In this document: in pieces, positions 10,049 to 18,641 of the stretch
Position numbering within the stretch: position 1 is the first letter of the stretch
How the letters are laid out: the number at the start of each line of letters is the position of its first letter
Source: Helicobacter pylori
Lineage (GTDB): Bacteria > Campylobacterota > Campylobacteria > Campylobacterales > Helicobacteraceae
NCBI RefSeq assembly: GCF_016748675.1
Contig: NZ_CP051534.1
Coordinates: 558,001-622,000, forward strand
Direction of reading: 5' to 3'
DNA: 64,000 bases
Notes under the pieces: generated by a model
What the model was told of the DNA's origin: nothing
Databases searched by the model: none
What the model saw: the letters and a program-made list of their open reading frames with translations, nothing else
Translations under genes and position numbers: made by a program

Positions 10049-10273
10049 TAAATTTCCTTTTAACAAAAAGAGGTTTCTAGTTTGTTGTAATTAAGATAAA
10101 AATACAAAAAGCTAAAGCATTCTTAAAAAATTAGTGTAACCAAAAGATGCTAATAAGTGGCGCATGCCACAAGTGTTGAATTTCATAATGATTCGCTATG
10201 CTATCATAATTTTTTTAACAAAGTCAAATTTTATTTTAACTTTAGAGTGGTTTTAATTTGTTGTTACTTATGC

Positions 10274-10279
10274 TATAAT
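10274..10279 (+). promoter_or_regulatory. -10 box upstream of rpmE
   Basis: TATAAT 34 bases before the rpmE ATG, preceded by TATGC (a TG-containing extended -10 context). It is the best candidate start for the rightward rpmE-rsmI run. Confidence 0.6.
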
Positions 10280-10312
10280 TTTAAGTTTAAATTTAAAAAT
10301 AAAGGATACTTG

Positions 10313-10516
10313 ATGAAAAAAGGCATTCACCCCGAATACACCCCATGCAAAGTTACTTGCGTAACGAGTGGGAAAGAAATTGAAGTTTTAAGCACTAAAC
10401 CTGAAATGCGTATTGATATTTCTAGCTTTTGCCACCCTTTCTATACCGGTAGCGATAAAATCGCTGACACTGCAGGGAGAGTAGAGAAATTCAAGCAACG
10501 CTACAACTTGAAGTAA
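10313..10516 (+). CDS. rpmE: 50S ribosomal protein L31
   Basis: L31 bridges the ribosomal subunits. The 67-residue protein shows the family features IHPEY at the start and SFCHPFYTG in the middle. A longer frame to 10157 has no support; the ATG at 10313 follows AAAGGA by 7 bases. Cysteines are at 12, 16 and 40. The classical zinc-binding form has cysteines at 16, 18, 37 and 40, so only two of four canonical positions are kept and zinc binding is doubtful. It begins a rightward run continuing into rsmI. Confidence 0.97.
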   Translation: MKKGIHPEYTPCKVTCVTSGKEIEVLSTKPEMRIDISSFCHPFYTGSDKIADTAGRVEKFKQRYNLK

Positions 10517-10540
10517 CTCTTTTAAAAAGCGTGGCTTTTT

Positions 10541-11404
10541 GTGCTGTATTTTTTGCCCACTCCTATAGGTAATCTCGCTGACATTACGTTACGCACCTTA
10601 GAAGTTTTAGAGCGTTGCGAGGTTTTTTTATGCGAGGATACAAGGGTGAGTAAGAGATTATTGCACTTGCTTGCACAAAACCCTATTATCAGCCATTCTT
10701 TCCCTAATATTGCGGCTAAAAAAAGGGAGTTTATCGCTTTCCATTCGCACAATGACCAGGAATTTTTAAACCAAATAAAGCCTTCTTTTTTTGACAAAGA
10801 AATCGCTGTGATGAGCGATGCAGGCATGCCAAGTTTGAGCGATCCAGGCATGAGTTTAGTCGCTTACGCTTTAAAACACAATATCCAATACGATGTTTTG
10901 CCTGGGGCTAACGCGCTCACTACGGCGTTTTGCGCGAGCGGGTTTTTAGAAGGGCGGTTTTTTTATGCTGGCTTTTTATCTCATAAGAGTAAGGAAAGGC
11001 GCTTAAAAATCGCTAAAATTTTAAACGCTTTAGCGTATTTAGAAGAAAAAACCCCGGTGGTTTTTTATGAAAGCCCGCATCGATTGTTGGAGACTTTAAA
11101 GGATTTAAACGATCTGGCTCAAGGCATGCATTTGTTTGCGGCTAAAGAGCTTACCAAACTCCACCAGCAGTATTATTTAGGAGAGATTTCTCAAATCATA
11201 GAGCGGTTGCAACAAAATAATATCCAAGGGGAGTGGGTTTTAGTGCTTTTGAACGAGAAAAAAATAGAGCCTTGCATGGGGCTATCGGCGTTATTGGAGT
11301 TGGATTTGCCTCCTAAAATTAAGGCTAAAATTGAAGCCGCTATGACACAAAAAAACGCTAAAGAGCTTTATTTCCAGCGTTTGTTAGAAGAAAAAAATCA
11401 ATAA
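10541..11404 (+). CDS. rsmI: 16S rRNA (cytidine-1402-2'-O)-methyltransferase
   Basis: RsmI methylates the 2' oxygen of C1402 in the decoding centre of 16S rRNA using S-adenosylmethionine. The 287-residue protein has the tetrapyrrole-methylase-like motifs LPTPIGNLADITLR near the start, FLCEDTRVSKRLL, and SDAGMPSLSDPG near residue 90. The start is a GTG at 10541, giving MLYFLPTP, the conserved N-terminus of the family. It lies 24 bases after rpmE and 12 before the next methyltransferase gene. Confidence 0.96.
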   Translation: MLYFLPTPIGNLADITLRTLEVLERCEVFLCEDTRVSKRLLHLLAQNPIISHSFPNIAAKKREFIAFHSHNDQEFLNQIKPSFFDKEIAVMSDAGMPSLSDPGMSLVAYALKHNIQYDVLPGANALTTAFCASGFLEGRFFYAGFLSHKSKERRLKIAKILNALAYLEEKTPVVFYESPHRLLETLKDLNDLAQGMHLFAAKELTKLHQQYYLGEISQIIERLQQNNIQGEWVLVLLNEKKIEPCMGLSALLELDLPPKIKAKIEAAMTQKNAKELYFQRLLEEKNQ

Positions 11405-11416
11405 AAGGGGTTTAGC

Positions 11417-12100
11417 ATGCAAGCAGTGATTTATGGCAAGCAGGTGATTATGCACCTTCTAAACTCTCATCAAGAAAAATTGCAAGAAATCTATCTTTCT
11501 AAAGAAATAGATAAAAAGCTTTTTTTCGCGCTCAAAAAAGCATGCCCTAATATCATCAAAGTAGATAATAAAAAAGCGCAAAGCTTGGCTAAGGGGGGGA
11601 ACCATCAAGGGGTTTTAGCTAAAGTAGAACTGCCATTAGCTGCTTCTTTAAAAGAAATTAAAAAAGCTCAAAAACTTTTGGTGCTTTGTGGCATTACGGA
11701 TGTGGGGAATATTGGGGGTATTTTTAGGAGCGCGTATTGCTTAGGAATGGATGGCGTTATTTTAGATTTTGCTAAAGAATTGGCTTATGAGGGGATTGTG
11801 CGATCCAGCTTGGGGCTTATGTATGATTTGCCTTTTAGCGTTATGCCTAACACGCTGGATTTAATCAATGAATTGAAAACGAGCGGGTTTTTATGTTTGG
11901 GCGCGAGCATGCAAGGCTCTAGCCAAGCAGAAAATCTGTCCTTAAAAAAATGCGCTCTTTTTTTGGGGAGCGAGCATGAGGGGTTGTCTAAAAAAATCCT
12001 TGCTAAAATGGACACTATATTGAGCGTAAAAATGCGAAGAGACTTTGATTCGCTCAATGTGAGCGTGGCAGCAGGGATCTTAATGGATAAAATCAACTAG
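11417..12100 (+). CDS. TrmH/SpoU-family RNA 2'-O-methyltransferase (RlmB-like)
   Basis: This 227-residue SPOUT-fold enzyme probably methylates a ribose in rRNA or tRNA. It has the N-terminal substrate-binding domain starting VIYGKQVIMHLL, then the three SpoU motifs: NIGGIFRSAYCLG, LGSEHEGLS and DSLNVSVAAGILM. The order and spacing fit the RlmB (23S G2251) branch, although the exact target cannot be read from sequence. A G7 tract at 11593-11599 lies within codons for KGG and could slip. It follows rsmI by 12 bases. Confidence 0.92.
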   Translation: MQAVIYGKQVIMHLLNSHQEKLQEIYLSKEIDKKLFFALKKACPNIIKVDNKKAQSLAKGGNHQGVLAKVELPLAASLKEIKKAQKLLVLCGITDVGNIGGIFRSAYCLGMDGVILDFAKELAYEGIVRSSLGLMYDLPFSVMPNTLDLINELKTSGFLCLGASMQGSSQAENLSLKKCALFLGSEHEGLSKKILAKMDTILSVKMRRDFDSLNVSVAAGILMDKIN

Positions 12101-12112
12101 GTGGTCAATTGA

Positions 12113-13078
12113 ATGGAACAGAATAAAAAAAGTTTAGAAAATTTAGATCTTTCTGATGTTCAAAACATTTCTAAAGATATTTCTGGTGCGGCTTTAGAAG
12201 AATTATCGCTTAAAAATTTAGATAAAAATTTGCAGATTTTAAAAGAAGTTGGAGTGGCAGAAATTTGCAAAGCGACTAGAATCGCTTCTAAAAATATCCA
12301 TTCTATCTTGGAAAAACGCTATGAGTCTTTATCAAGGGTGCATGCTAGGGGTTTTATACAGATTTTAGAACGCGAATATAAAATTGATTTGAGAGCATGG
12401 ATGAAAGAATTTGACAAAGTGTGTGTTTTTAAAGAGGGCGTGGGAGAAGAGCAAAATCAAGAAACAAGCCCTGAAGAAACAGCAAAAAAGCCCCTTAAGG
12501 TTGAATTGGATTACAGCATCAATCAGGCCAATACTTCATTATCCAAAAAATCTTCCAAATGGAAACCCTTTGTTTTGGTTTTAGGGGTGGTTGTCATTAT
12601 TTTGGTGGTCGTTATCATTCAAAACAGCTCTTCTTTAAAAGAAGAGAGAGGGCAAGAAAGCGCTATTAAATCCGGCACTAAAAAGAGTTCTTCCAATGAA
12701 GCTAATCCTACAGAAGAAAACAAGCCAGAGCCAACGCCTAAACTAGAAGAAAAACCAAAAGAACAAGACAAGCAAGAAAAAGAAGCGATCAAAGAAGATC
12801 CTAATACCATTTACATTATCCCTAAAAAAGATATTTGGGTAGAAGTGATTGATTTAGATGAGAAGAAAAACTCTTTTCAAAAGGTTTTTAAAAAAAGTTA
12901 TCCTTTAGAGGCTAAAAACCACCGCTTGTTGTTGCGTTTTGGGCATGGGCATCTTATTCTTAAAAACAACCATCAAGAACAAGATTATAACGACAGCAAA
13001 ACCAGGCGGTTTTTATACGAGCCAAATAAAGGCTTAACGCTCATCAACGAGGCCCAATACAAAGAACTCCAGCAATGA
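12113..13078 (+). CDS. RodZ-like membrane protein
   Basis: A 321-residue protein of three parts. Residues 30-105 form a helical region (EVGVAEICKATRIASKNIHSIL and on) that resembles the helix-turn-helix head of RodZ. A single membrane helix spans about 149-168 (FVLVLGVVVIILVVVII). A Glu/Lys/Pro-rich linker then leads to a C-terminal beta-rich stretch, IYIIPKKDIWVEVIDLDEKK and beyond, like the periplasmic domain of RodZ. This order argues for a cell-shape scaffold link to MreB, but that is inference; the H. pylori gene is usually listed as hypothetical. It overlaps the next gene at ATGA. Confidence 0.75.
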   Translation: MEQNKKSLENLDLSDVQNISKDISGAALEELSLKNLDKNLQILKEVGVAEICKATRIASKNIHSILEKRYESLSRVHARGFIQILEREYKIDLRAWMKEFDKVCVFKEGVGEEQNQETSPEETAKKPLKVELDYSINQANTSLSKKSSKWKPFVLVLGVVVIILVVVIIQNSSSLKEERGQESAIKSGTKKSSSNEANPTEENKPEPTPKLEEKPKEQDKQEKEAIKEDPNTIYIIPKKDIWVEVIDLDEKKNSFQKVFKKSYPLEAKNHRLLLRFGHGHLILKNNHQEQDYNDSKTRRFLYEPNKGLTLINEAQYKELQQ

Positions 13079-13896
13079 AAAACCTTTTTTTAGCTTTTAT
13101 TGTTGGGGGAATGCTTTTAAACGCTGATGCTTTAAACGATAAGGTTGAGAATTTAATGGGGGAGCGGGCTTACCATACGAACAAGCTTTTTTTAGAGCGT
13201 TTGTTTAAAAATCGTAAGGATTTCTATGTGATGGGGCGTTTGGATTCCTTGAAACTGCTCAACACTCTCAAAGAAAACGGGCTTTTGTCTTTTAATTTTG
13301 ACAAGCCAAGCATGTTAAAAATCACTTTCAAGGCTTCAAGCAATCCCCTAGCGTTTGCCAAAAGCATCAATAATTCTTTAAGCATGATGGGGTATTCGTA
13401 TGTTTTGCCCATTAAAATGCAAAGCTCTTTGGGCGAGAATGTTTTTTCATACGAGCTTAAAACGGAATATGTTTTAGACCCTAACATTTTGATAGAAACG
13501 ATGAAAAGGCATGGTTTTGATTTTGTGGATATTAGGCGCATATCCTTGAAAGAGTGGGAATACGACTTTGTCTTACAAAAGATCAAGCTCCCTAACGCGA
13601 GAGTCTTAGTTTTGAGCAGCGAACCTGTGGAGTTTAAGGAAGCGAGTGGGAAATACTGGCTGAGCGTGAATCAAAACGCGTATTTAAAAATAAGCTCTAA
13701 TAACCCTTTGTGGCAACCCAAAATTATTTTTTATGATGAAAACTTAAAGATCATTCAAATCATTGCTAAAGAAAACAGACAACAAGAAATCGCTCTTAAC
13801 TTGCTTGATGGCGTGCGTTTTATCCATATCACTGACACAAAAAACCCTATCATTTTAAAAAATGGGATCAGCGTGGTTTTTGATGCGATGCCTTAA
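13075..13896 (+). CDS. Exported protein of unknown function
   Basis: The 273-residue protein has a signal peptide (MKNLFLAFIVGGMLLNADA, cleavage probably after ADA). The mature part has repeated beta-strand-like stretches and no recognised catalytic motif. It overlaps the RodZ-like gene by four bases (ATGA), so the two are translationally coupled and may work together at the cell envelope. Nothing else about its role can be read from the sequence. Confidence 0.85.
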   Translation: MKNLFLAFIVGGMLLNADALNDKVENLMGERAYHTNKLFLERLFKNRKDFYVMGRLDSLKLLNTLKENGLLSFNFDKPSMLKITFKASSNPLAFAKSINNSLSMMGYSYVLPIKMQSSLGENVFSYELKTEYVLDPNILIETMKRHGFDFVDIRRISLKEWEYDFVLQKIKLPNARVLVLSSEPVEFKEASGKYWLSVNQNAYLKISSNNPLWQPKIIFYDENLKIIQIIAKENRQQEIALNLLDGVRFIHITDTKNPIILKNGISVVFDAMP

Positions 13897-13967
13897 GTAG
13901 GGGTAACCCTTATCCAATTGATTGGAATATAAGAAAATGCACTTTCAGGCTTGAAAAAAAGAGAGCC

Positions 13968-14405
13968 CTAATAATAGCGATCCACCCAATATTTACCAAA
14001 AAAAATCTTTTGTATCACACAGCCCACCAATAGACCAGCTCCCGCTTCTATAAAAAGGACAGCCCACCAATGAATAAAACCAAACCATACAAAAAACAAA
14101 TACACTGGTAAAGCACCAAGCAATAGTGAAACGCCGCTCACAATAGAAATTCCAAAGCGGGTTTTAAGGATTTTACTTTTTTTGCCAAACGCCATGTCTG
14201 CTACAAATTCCCCACTAAAAGAAATCAAAAACCACCCAATCAAATGTTCAGGCATCAATAACCAAGCAACTGCGCTACTTCTATTAACCGCTGTAATGAC
14301 AAAAAGTGAGAAAAAATACACGCTTGAAGATGCAAAATGCCTGCCCCTATTCCTTAAAGACCAATTCCTAGAAAAGCGGCTTTTGATTTTTTCATATGTA
14401 ACCAT
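13968..14405 (-). CDS. Small multi-pass membrane protein, unknown function
   Basis: The 145-residue protein has a basic N-terminus (MVTYEKIKSRFSRN) and four likely membrane helices from residue 30 on, with aromatic-rich segments such as VYLFFVWFGFIHWWAVLF. No known family was recognised. It is convergent with the gene before it and stands alone on its strand, with about 480 empty bases upstream. Confidence 0.75.
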   Translation of the reverse strand: MVTYEKIKSRFSRNWSLRNRGRHFASSSVYFFSLFVITAVNRSSAVAWLLMPEHLIGWFLISFSGEFVADMAFGKKSKILKTRFGISIVSGVSLLLGALPVYLFFVWFGFIHWWAVLFIEAGAGLLVGCVIQKIFFGKYWVDRYY

Positions 14406-14886
14406 GGGATTTCTTTCTTTTTTAAAATACTATTAAACCTAGCTTTTGTATTGTAAAATAAGAATGCTTTCATTCAATACGCTGAGCATGATGATTGTTT
14501 TTTTATATTCAAACAAAAGGATAGAGATAGCAGATTGGTAACATAATGATATTTTTTATATTATTTTACAAACTATGTAAAATATTCGCCTTTTTTTAAA
14601 ATGATAGCAAGTGGTGAAAAATTTGACTTTGTCCTCATTGAGCGTTGGTTATCAAATCTAAAAAATATTGCATTTTTTTAAAGATTGGATAATAGAGAGC
14701 CTAATTTTATCAAGCGGTATTTTTTAAAGCGGTCTTTAGGGGGATTTTAGTTGTAGGGGGAGAATTATTTCAAAACGCCCCTTATTTCCTTAAGAGAATG
14801 AGTTTAAAATAAAGTTTAAAAACACAATTTTTAAAAGTTAAAGAACCAGCTATCAAGTTTTCATTAAGGCAAAGTTTTTTATAGAT
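14406..14886. other. Gene-free region upstream of the small membrane protein gene and downstream of accA
   Basis: About 480 very AT-rich bases. The only notable structure is an 8-base inverted repeat, ATTTTACA at 14563-14570 with TGTAAAAT at 14576-14583. A 26-residue frame at 14601-14681 (opening MIASGEKFDF) has no ribosome site and is not called. No RNA gene was recognised. Confidence 0.5.
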
Positions 14887-15825
14887 CTAATTCATGCCCT
14901 CCACAAACGAGCCAAGCGACATTAATTTTTGATAGCGGTTGTCAAGGAAATGAGGGTCTTGCTGGATAGTCCTTAGAGCGTCTAAAAAATACTCTTTGAT
15001 CGTGTTAGCGGCTGAAAATTTGTCTCTATGAGCCCCTTTGCTAGGCTCTAAAATAATATCATCAATAAGCCCCGCCTCCTTTAAATCTCTAGGCGTGATT
15101 TTCATCGCTTTAATAGCCACTTCAGTCTTGCTGGGGTCATCCCAAAGAATCGCCGCGCAACCTTCTGGGGATATAACGCTAAAAATGGAATATTCCATCA
15201 TAGCCAACTTGTCAGCCACCGCAATCGCTAGCGCACCACCACTGCCCCCTTCACCGATAATTACAGAGATAGTAGGGACTTTTAAAGAGGCGAACTCTTG
15301 GAGGTTTTTAGCGATCGCTTCACTCTGGCCTCTTTCTTCTGCGCCAATCCCCGGATACGCCCCGGCTGTATCCACAAGCATTAAAATAGGCAAATTAAAT
15401 TTTTCAGCAAACTTTGCCATTTTCAAAGCTTTACGATAGCCACAAGGGTTAGGCATGCCGAAATTTCTTAAGAGCTTGTTTTTAGTCCCTCTGCCTTTTT
15501 CTTCTCCGATCACCACAACCGGGACATTATCAATTTTCCCTATAAAGCACACGATCGCTTTATCATCGTTATAATGCCTATCGCCAAAGACTTCATATTT
15601 ATCTTTTAAGATGAGATCAATGTAATCCATAGCGTAGGGTCTGTCAGGGTGTCTTGCTAATTGGAGTTTTTGAAAGTCTGTGAGATTGGAGTAAATGGTT
15701 TTAACTTCTTTATCCAATCTTTTTTCTAAGATTTCTTTAGCGTCCTCATCGCCTCTAATGAGAGCTAGTTCAATTTCATTTTGAATCTCTTTAATATGAT
15801 TTTCAAAATCTAAATAGATCGCCAT
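14887..15825 (-). CDS. accA: Acetyl-CoA carboxylase carboxyltransferase, alpha subunit
   Basis: AccA with AccD forms the carboxyltransferase that makes malonyl-CoA, the first committed step of fatty acid synthesis. The 312-residue length is normal. The N-terminal helical segment is followed by the crotonase-type core with [36 protein letters not shown] and [11 protein letters not shown], which bind acetyl-CoA and shape the oxyanion site. It follows fabF by 21 bases on the same strand, which fits co-expression of chain initiation and elongation genes. Confidence 0.98.
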   Translation of the reverse strand: MAIYLDFENHIKEIQNEIELALIRGDEDAKEILEKRLDKEVKTIYSNLTDFQKLQLARHPDRPYAMDYIDLILKDKYEVFGDRHYNDDKAIVCFIGKIDNVPVVVIGEEKGRGTKNKLLRNFGMPNPCGYRKALKMAKFAEKFNLPILMLVDTAGAYPGIGAEERGQSEAIAKNLQEFASLKVPTISVIIGEGGSGGALAIAVADKLAMMEYSIFSVISPEGCAAILWDDPSKTEVAIKAMKITPRDLKEAGLIDDIILEPSKGAHRDKFSAANTIKEYFLDALRTIQQDPHFLDNRYQKLMSLGSFVEGMN

Positions 15826-15846
15826 TCACAAAATCCTAAATTAAAA

Positions 15847-17085
15847 CTAGGCTTTTTTGAAAATCACAACACCATTAGTGCCACCAAAACCAAATGAGTT
15901 ACTCATCACCGCATCCACTTGCTTTTCTCTGGCCGCATTAGGGATATAATCCAGATCGCATTCTGGGTCAGGCGTTTCTTGATTGATGGTAGGAGGTAAA
16001 ATCCCTTGATTCATAGCCATGATAGAAATAACGGCTTCTAACGCGCCCGCAGCACCCAAGCAATGCCCAATCTGCCCTTTAGTGGAACTAACAGGAGGGA
16101 CTTTTTCTTTAGAGCCAAACACATTTTTTAGAGCGATGCTTTCATACCAATCGTTATAATGCGTGCTAGTCCCATGGGCGTTCACATAGCCTACTTCCAC
16201 TTTCGCCATTTCTAAAGCCATTTTCATGGCTCTAAAAGCCCCTTCACCCTCAGGGGCTGGGGCTGTGATGTGGTTAGCATCGCCGCTCTCGCCATACCCG
16301 GCAAATTCCGCATAAATTTTAGCCCCTCTTTTTTTCGCGCTCTCGTATTCTTCAAGCACTAAAGCCCCAGCGCCTTCGCCCATTACAAAACCATTGCGAT
16401 CCTTATCAAAAGGTCTTGAAGCTTTTTTAGGCTCATCATTCCTTGTAGAAAGGGCTTTAATGCTCGCAAACCCTCCAATCCCTACAGGACAAATGGTGGA
16501 TTCTGCTCCCACGACTAGCATTCTATCAGCCCCATTAAGCAAAATGGTTTTAACGGCTTCAATAATCGCATGAGTGCCTGCTGCACAAGCCGTTACGCTA
16601 GAAAGGTTAGGCCCTTTAATGCCAAACTCAATGGAAGTGAAACCTCCAATCATGTTCACTAACGCAGAAGTGATAAAAAAGGGATTGACTTTTCTAGGAC
16701 CTTTTTCAAAACAAAAAATAGAATTCGCTTCAATATTGCCTAACCCGCCAATCCCAGAGCCAGAGCTTACACCCATGCGATTTGCCAATCCTTCAGGGCA
16801 TCTATTGTGAGCGTCTAAAATCCCACTATCTTTCATCGCCTCTCTTGTGGCTTTCAAGGCTAATTGAATGAAACGACCTGCCTTTTTAACATCTTTGGGA
16901 TTCATCACCTCTGTAGGGTCAAAGTCAGTGATTTCTCCAGCAATACGCACAGGAAACGCGCTCGCATCAAAACTTTCTATGTGTTTGATACCGCATTCCC
17001 CTTTAGCGATCGCTAAAAAAGAATCTTCTTTATTTAAACCTAGCGAATTGATCATTCCCATTCCAGTTACTACAATCCGACGCAC
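15847..17085 (-). CDS. fabF: 3-oxoacyl-[acyl-carrier-protein] synthase II
   Basis: FabF condenses malonyl-ACP with acyl-ACP during fatty acid elongation. The 412-residue protein has the catalytic cysteine in SSVTACAAGTHA and the two active-site histidines in VNAHGTSTHYND and GQIGHCLGAAG. GTG at 17085 is chosen because it is six bases after GAGGAG; an adjacent TTG at 17088 would add one residue. A short leftward frame and hairpin lie immediately upstream. It leads into accA. Confidence 0.97.
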   Translation of the reverse strand: MRRIVVTGMGMINSLGLNKEDSFLAIAKGECGIKHIESFDASAFPVRIAGEITDFDPTEVMNPKDVKKAGRFIQLALKATREAMKDSGILDAHNRCPEGLANRMGVSSGSGIGGLGNIEANSIFCFEKGPRKVNPFFITSALVNMIGGFTSIEFGIKGPNLSSVTACAAGTHAIIEAVKTILLNGADRMLVVGAESTICPVGIGGFASIKALSTRNDEPKKASRPFDKDRNGFVMGEGAGALVLEEYESAKKRGAKIYAEFAGYGESGDANHITAPAPEGEGAFRAMKMALEMAKVEVGYVNAHGTSTHYNDWYESIALKNVFGSKEKVPPVSSTKGQIGHCLGAAGALEAVISIMAMNQGILPPTINQETPDPECDLDYIPNAAREKQVDAVMSNSFGFGGTNGVVIFKKA

Positions 17086-17100
17086 CAATAGCTCCTCATT

Positions 17101-17208
17101 TCAAAACTTTAATTCAGTGAAACCGCCCCTTTCTAAAGAAAGGGGCTTCCTAACTAAAGCATTCCATTGAATGCTAACACGAAAGGCTTTGTTCTTTAAA
17201 GTCTGCAT
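17101..17208 (-). CDS. Possible 35-residue leader peptide upstream of fabF (repeat copy 2)
   Basis: Read leftward, ATG at 17208 follows the ribosome-like TAGGAAATATCC and opens a frame MQTLKNKAFRVS... that stops at 17101, 16 bases before fabF. Its first ten codons lie in the repeat shared with the region after cagA, where the frame stops after ten residues. The perfect hairpin at 17125-17146 lies within its 3' half. Whether it is translated is unknown. It may be a decayed peptide gene or a leader coupled to fabF. Confidence 0.35.
   Translation of the reverse strand: MQTLKNKAFRVSIQWNALVRKPLSLERGGFTELKF
17125..17146. terminator. Perfect hairpin upstream of fabF
   Basis: A 9-base-pair GC-rich stem (GCCCCTTTC with GAAAGGGGC) around loop TAAA. 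On the minus strand it is followed by GGTTTCAC, so it is terminator-like but with a poor T-run, and could attenuate leftward transcription into fabF. Confidence 0.6.
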
Positions 17209-17233
17209 GGATATTTCCTACCCCAAAAAGACT
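17174..17233 (-). repeat. Dispersed repeat copy 2
   Basis: Near-identical to 7212-7269. Both copies share the ribosome-like stretch and the MQTLKNK codons on the minus strand, and both have a GC-rich hairpin about 30-50 bases downstream that runs into GGTTT. In a second minus-strand frame both encode SLFGVGNIHAD, with KEQ two codons further on. Confidence 0.75.
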
Positions 17234-17363
17234 AGCGACATTTTAACCTCTTTTAGCTTGAATATAGCCTAACAGCTATGCACTTACATCTCTGACCTAA
17301 AAGATGGAGTTTTTCGTGCTGTTGGGATAAAACTAGATTTTAGCTAAAGCCAAATTTTTGACT

Positions 17364-17388
17364 AAAACCTGGAGACAAACGCTCCAAG
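17364..17388 (-). terminator. acpP Rho-independent terminator
   Basis: On the minus strand, CTTGGAG and CTCCAGG pair (7 bp, one wobble) around CGTTTGT and are followed by TTTT, starting about ten bases after the acpP stop codon. Confidence 0.75.
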
Positions 17389-17397
17389 TTAAAAAGA

Positions 17398-17634
17398 TTA
17401 AGCTAGTTTATTGTCCTCAATATACTTCACCACATCGCCCACATTGACGATTTTTTCCGCTTGCTCATCAGGAATTTCAATGTTAAACTTTTCTTCTAAC
17501 GCCATGATCAATTCCACGACATCTAAAGAGTCCGCACCCAAATCCTTCACAAATTCCGCCTCTGGGGTAACTTGCGCCGCATCCACATTCAACTGCTCAG
17601 CAATAACTGCCTGAATATCTTCAAATAAAGCCAT
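17398..17634 (-). CDS. acpP: Acyl carrier protein
   Basis: AcpP carries growing acyl chains on a 4'-phosphopantetheine arm. The 78-residue acidic helical protein has the attachment serine at position 36 in [12 protein letters not shown]. It lies between fabG and fabF as in many bacterial fatty-acid clusters, but has its own terminator, which allows higher expression than fabF. Confidence 0.98.
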   Translation of the reverse strand: MALFEDIQAVIAEQLNVDAAQVTPEAEFVKDLGADSLDVVELIMALEEKFNIEIPDEQAEKIVNVGDVVKYIEDNKLA

Positions 17635-17686
17635 GATTAAAACTCCCTTGTTTTGTAAAAATTAAATCCAATCACCATTGGAGCGT

Positions 17687-17767
17687 TTATTTTTGCTCCA
17701 AAACATCTAAAATCCTATACAACAAATAAATTACAATGAGAAACAATATTAAGTAAATAATCCCCAT
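17687..17767 (-). CDS. 26-residue single-helix membrane peptide between fabG and acpP
   Basis: ATG at 17767 opens a frame of 26 codons, MGIIYLILFLIVIYLLYRILD then VLEQK. Residues 2-17 are uninterrupted hydrophobic residues followed by a basic-amphipathic tail, as in membrane-active small proteins. GAGG lies 11 bases upstream of the ATG, slightly far. The frame occupies most of the 225-base gap between fabG and acpP. I recall that a tiny hypothetical gene is annotated at this spot in strain 26695. Function is unknown. Confidence 0.55.
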   Translation of the reverse strand: MGIIYLILFLIVIYLLYRILDVLEQK

Positions 17768-17859
17768 TTGACAGTAACCTCTTTGTTTTAGAATAACCCT
17801 ATAATGGTAGCATGATTTTTGCTACTTACAAACTTTTATCGCTAAAAGAATGTTTAGGA

Positions 17860-18603
17860 CTACATATAAAGCCCGCCATTGACCTTGAGAGTCTCTCCAG
17901 TGATATAACTAGAGTGATCGCTCAAAAGAAACGCTACCGCTTGCGCCACTTCCTTAGCAGACCCTAGCCTGTTTAAAGGAATGTTTTTAACATAATCCGC
18001 TTTGAGTTCGTCTTTCAAATTAGCGTTCATGTCGGTTTCTATAAAGCCTGGCGTTACAGAGTTGAAACGAATATTCCTTAAAGCTCCCTCATAAGCAAAG
18101 GACTTGCTCATCGCAATCATCCCCCCCTTACTCGCTGAATAGTTTGTCTGCCCCATATTGCCTCTTTCACCAATGATAGAAGCGACATTAACCACGCTCC
18201 CAAAACGACTCTTACTCATCACCTTTAAAGCCTCTCTGCAACCTATAAAAGCTGAAGTGAGATTATTGTCTATAACATGGTGAAAATCTTCTGTCTTCAT
18301 TTTGATGGCTAATTTATCGCGCACCACACCAGCGTTATTCACCAAATAAGACAAACCCCCATCGCTTTGGACAATGGTTTGTATCGCTTCAACAAAATCG
18401 CTTTCAGAAGTCGCATCAAATTTAATGACAGCCACTTTATAGCCTTTTTCTTCAAGCTCATTTTTCAAAGCGTCAGCCACTTCAGCATTACTGCGGTAAT
18501 TGATCCAAACTTTCAGCCCCATAGAAGCGAGAGTCTTGGCGATTTCGGCCCCAATGCCTTTAGAAGCTCCAGTAATGAGAACATTTTTCCCTGTGAATTG
18601 CAT
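17860..18603 (-). CDS. fabG: 3-oxoacyl-[acyl-carrier-protein] reductase
   Basis: FabG uses NADPH to reduce 3-oxoacyl-ACP in each round of fatty acid elongation. The 247-residue short-chain dehydrogenase has the cofactor loop TGASKGIG at residues 10-17, NNAGVVRD, the catalytic serine in VASIIGERG and the YSASK active site. Length is typical. The C7 run at about 18121-18127 is in frame. It follows rpsU on the same strand. Confidence 0.98.
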   Translation of the reverse strand: MQFTGKNVLITGASKGIGAEIAKTLASMGLKVWINYRSNAEVADALKNELEEKGYKVAVIKFDATSESDFVEAIQTIVQSDGGLSYLVNNAGVVRDKLAIKMKTEDFHHVIDNNLTSAFIGCREALKVMSKSRFGSVVNVASIIGERGNMGQTNYSASKGGMIAMSKSFAYEGALRNIRFNSVTPGFIETDMNANLKDELKADYVKNIPLNRLGSAKEVAQAVAFLLSDHSSYITGETLKVNGGLYM

Positions 18604-18641
18604 TATTCAATAATCCTTAAATTTTAAATTTGTTCAAGTTT

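Noticed and set aside
14558..14590. NikR or Fur operator at the inverted repeat
   Set aside because: The arms do not match the known NikR half-sites at the right spacing, and no regulated gene starts close by.
14601..14681. 26-residue rightward frame MIASGEKFDF...
   Set aside because: No ribosome site, no hydrophobic or conserved feature; likely chance.
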